DNA of 64,000 nt from Streptomyces sp. NBC_00083. Its GTDB lineage: Bacteria; Actinomycetota; Actinomycetes; Streptomycetales; Streptomycetaceae. Where the stretch lies: the NCBI RefSeq assembly GCF_026343295.1, contig NZ_JAPELY010000001.1, positions 2,232,001 through 2,296,000 of the forward strand. Reading direction: 5' to 3'. The notes under the pieces are model-generated. The model did not search any database. It had not been told where the DNA came from and saw nothing but the letters and a program-made list of their open reading frames with translations. This document shows positions 62,249-64,000 of this stretch, piece by piece (position 1 is the first letter of the stretch; each line of letters begins with the position of its first letter). The position numbers and the translations under genes are program-made.

Positions 62249-63343
62249 TTGGCCACCGCGCCACGCCCCCGCACCTCCACCCGTGACCCCGAGGACGTCG
62301 GCCGCCGCCTGTCCGCCTGGCTCGACGCCCGGCTGCCCGGCGCCCGCGTCACCGGCATCCGGGCGCCGTCCTCCAACGGCATGTCGAGCGAGACCCTCCT
62401 CTTCGACATCGAGCACCCCGACACCCCGGTACGCGCCTGCGCCCTGCGGCTCGCCGCGGACCCGGCCGCATACACCGTCTTCCCCGTGTACGACATGGCC
62501 CGCCAGCACCGCGTGATGCGTCTGGTCGCCGAGCACACCGACGTACCCGTGCCACGGGTGCGCTGGCTCGAAGAGGACCCCGGGCCGCTCGGGGCGCCGT
62601 TCTTCGTGATGGACCGGGCGGAGGGGCGCGTACCACCGGACGTCATGCCCTATACGTACGAGGGGAATTGGCTGCACGCGGCCGACGACGCCGAGCGTGC
62701 CCGCCTCCAGGACGCCACCATCGGCGTCATCGCACGGCTGCACGGCCAATTCCCGGTGCAGGAGGCGGAGTTCCTGCTGCCGGACGGCAAGGGGTCCCCG
62801 CTGCGCCGTCATGTCGCGGCCCAACGGGAGTACTACGCCTGGGTGGTTGACGGGCTGCCGCGCTCACCGCTCATCGAGGCGGCCTTCGGCTGGCTCGACG
62901 CGCACTGGCCCGACGACGAGGGCCCCTCGGTCCTCACCTGGGGCGACGCCCGCATCGGGAACATCATCTACGACGGATTCGAGCCCGCCGCCGTCCTCGA
63001 CTGGGAGATGGCCGCCTGCGGCCCCCGGGAACTCGACCTCGGCTGGACCGTCTATCTGCACCGCTTCTTCCAGGACCTCACGGTGAGTTTCGGCCAGCCG
63101 GGCCTGCCGGGCTTCCTGCGGCGCGACGACATCGAGCGTCGCTACGCCGAACTCACCGGCCACACCCCGCGTTCCATGGAATTCCACACCCTCTACGCGG
63201 CGCTGCGGCACGCGGTGGTCATGCTGCGGATCGCCTACCGGCAGGTGCACTTCGGCGAGGTCGAGCCGCCCGCGGACCCGGACGCGCTGATCCTGCACCG
63301 GGCCAGCCTCGACGCCATGGTGCGCGGTACGTACTGGAGTTGA
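62249..63343 (+). CDS. APH-like phosphotransferase (ACAD10/11-kinase type)
   Basis: 364 residues from a TTG, with AAGGGAG upstream. Aminoglycoside-phosphotransferase fold: N-lobe with MSSETLLFDIE and ALRLAADP, C-lobe with the catalytic Brenner-type motif WGDARIGNIIYD and metal-binding LDWEMAACGP. FFVMDRAEGRVPPDVMPY and the overall layout match the acyl-CoA-metabolism-associated kinases rather than antibiotic resistance enzymes. It is cotranscribed with the preceding gene. A hydroxyacyl-CoA or related metabolite is a plausible phosphate acceptor; this is inference. Confidence 0.88.
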   Translation: MATAPRPRTSTRDPEDVGRRLSAWLDARLPGARVTGIRAPSSNGMSSETLLFDIEHPDTPVRACALRLAADPAAYTVFPVYDMARQHRVMRLVAEHTDVPVPRVRWLEEDPGPLGAPFFVMDRAEGRVPPDVMPYTYEGNWLHAADDAERARLQDATIGVIARLHGQFPVQEAEFLLPDGKGSPLRRHVAAQREYYAWVVDGLPRSPLIEAAFGWLDAHWPDDEGPSVLTWGDARIGNIIYDGFEPAAVLDWEMAACGPRELDLGWTVYLHRFFQDLTVSFGQPGLPGFLRRDDIERRYAELTGHTPRSMEFHTLYAALRHAVVMLRIAYRQVHFGEVEPPADPDALILHRASLDAMVRGTYWS

Positions 63344-63353
63344 GCGGTGAACC

Positions 63354-63382
63354 GGCCGGACGCCCCCCGGTGGCGTCCGGCC
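63354..63382. terminator. Terminator after the phosphotransferase gene
   Basis: An 11-bp perfect stem GGCCGGACGCC/GGCGTCCGGCC with a 7-base loop, between the facing stops of the phosphotransferase and the hypothetical protein gene. Confidence 0.8.
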
Positions 63383-63400
63383 CGCACGGCGGGGGCGCGC

Positions 63401-63826
63401 TCAGGCGGCGCGGCGCATCTGCGGCAGCACCCGCACGGGTCGCGAGCCCGGCCCGCCGACGTGCGAGAAGGGCTGGGTGCGCCAGTCGAGCTCCCGCGGA
63501 AGGGTGAGCAGCAGCGCGGTGTCCTGCTCCTGCACGGCGAGCGTCTCGTCCGCCGCCTCGGCCTCCGAGGCGAAGCGCCCGGTCCCGGCGCACACCGTCA
63601 GCACGAACGGGTTCCACGGGCTCGGGCACAGCGCGTGCTCCGGCAGGACGTCCTCGTCGGCGAGGAGCGCGATGGGCTGGGCGCAGTCCGGGCAGAGCAC
63701 CCGGTACATCTCGAAGGTGTCGTACGCGTCGAGCGAGTCGTCCTCGTCGATGAGTTCGGCGATATCGACGGGCTCCGGTTCGCCACGTCCGCGTTCCGTA
63801 CGTCCGGTTCGCTTGGGATTCTGCAT
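63401..63826 (-). CDS. Conserved hypothetical protein
   Basis: 141 residues from the ATG at 63826, with GGGAG upstream; 10 more codons are open upstream. A basic N-terminus (QNPKRTGRTERGR) is followed by an acidic stretch (ELIDEDDSLDAYDTFEMY). A core with a CPDC pair and two further cysteines (CPSPWNPF, CAGTGRF) might bind zinc, although the spacing is irregular. No family recognised. Beyond its start, the last ~170 bases of the window hold only its upstream region. Confidence 0.7.
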   Translation of the reverse strand: MQNPKRTGRTERGRGEPEPVDIAELIDEDDSLDAYDTFEMYRVLCPDCAQPIALLADEDVLPEHALCPSPWNPFVLTVCAGTGRFASEAEAADETLAVQEQDTALLLTLPRELDWRTQPFSHVGGPGSRPVRVLPQMRRAA

Positions 63827-64000
63827 TGGGACACTCCCCCTCGGGTGGGCCGGCATTGCGCCGCGGCCGCGACCAAAACAAGCACTTCCCGCCAGGTCGT
63901 GGCGGTAACCGCGAGACCTTCACGGACCCGCCCCCAAACCTGTGGCGTTCGTCACATGATGCCCGCAGATGCGCCCCGGTGCGCCGCCCGACTGTGCCGG

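Noticed and set aside
62249-63343. Aminoglycoside resistance gene
   Set aside because: Only the kinase fold is shared; length, layout and neighbours match acyl-CoA-associated phosphotransferases.

Overview
The window is a high-GC actinobacterial chromosome segment, almost certainly from a Streptomyces. Codon positions are strongly GC3-biased and GTG/TTG starts are common. It encodes the actinomycete integration host factor, a helicase-degenerate PriA, an RNase Sa-like enzyme, secreted chitinases with DasR-type operators, and gene orders I recall from the S. coelicolor SCO14xx region. No phage, transposase, plasmid, tRNA or rRNA gene is visible. All family calls come from reading the translations; no database search was run.

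Layout. (1) 1-6954: the end of the pyrimidine operon (a 5'-truncated PH-like membrane protein, carA, carB, pyrD, pyrF). (2) 7327-18216: core information genes on the + strand (mihF/sIHF, gmk, rpoZ, coaBC, metK, priA, fmt, rsmB, rpe), interrupted by one reverse-strand HTH protein. (3) 18334-24264: a SorC-type regulator, then a reverse-strand operon of ATP-dependent DNA ligase, glutamine-synthetase-like enzyme and metal-dependent amidohydrolase, then a lipoprotein RNase/barstar pair. (4) 24393-32627: guaB1, an SGNH hydrolase facing it, an APC amino-acid permease, an Lrp regulator, an array of ~166-bp repeats, and a DavA/DavB-like pair predicted to degrade L-lysine through 5-aminovaleramide.

(5) 32634-40011: a DUF5995 protein, a uracil/xanthine permease, an MFS/ROK divergent pair and a large GH18 chitinase. 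(6) 40301-46557: FMN riboswitch, ribD-ribE-pnuC-like-ribBA-ribH, then hisE-hisG and a PH-domain membrane protein. (7) 46742-57343: paired DUF21/CBS membrane proteins, a TPR-AAA+ ATPase, a uridine-kinase-like protein, a Tat-exported C39-like protease, a 54-residue membrane protein, and a tightly overlapped DUF6230-DUF6114-membrane-protein operon with a divergent TetR regulator. (8) 57401-63826: a second GH18 chitinase, an acyl-CoA dehydrogenase, a second repeat array in inverted orientation, an unrecognised beta-rich protein with an APH-like phosphotransferase, and a small hypothetical protein.

The less ordinary content includes a predicted lysine monooxygenase pathway with helically phased GCGCAA motifs in two promoters, and a split FluG-like operon. 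The lipid-anchored RNase/barstar pair, the inverted repeat arrays flanking ~31 kb, and the DUF6230/DUF6114 operon are also unusual. I did not find one clear-cut new defence or mobile system.
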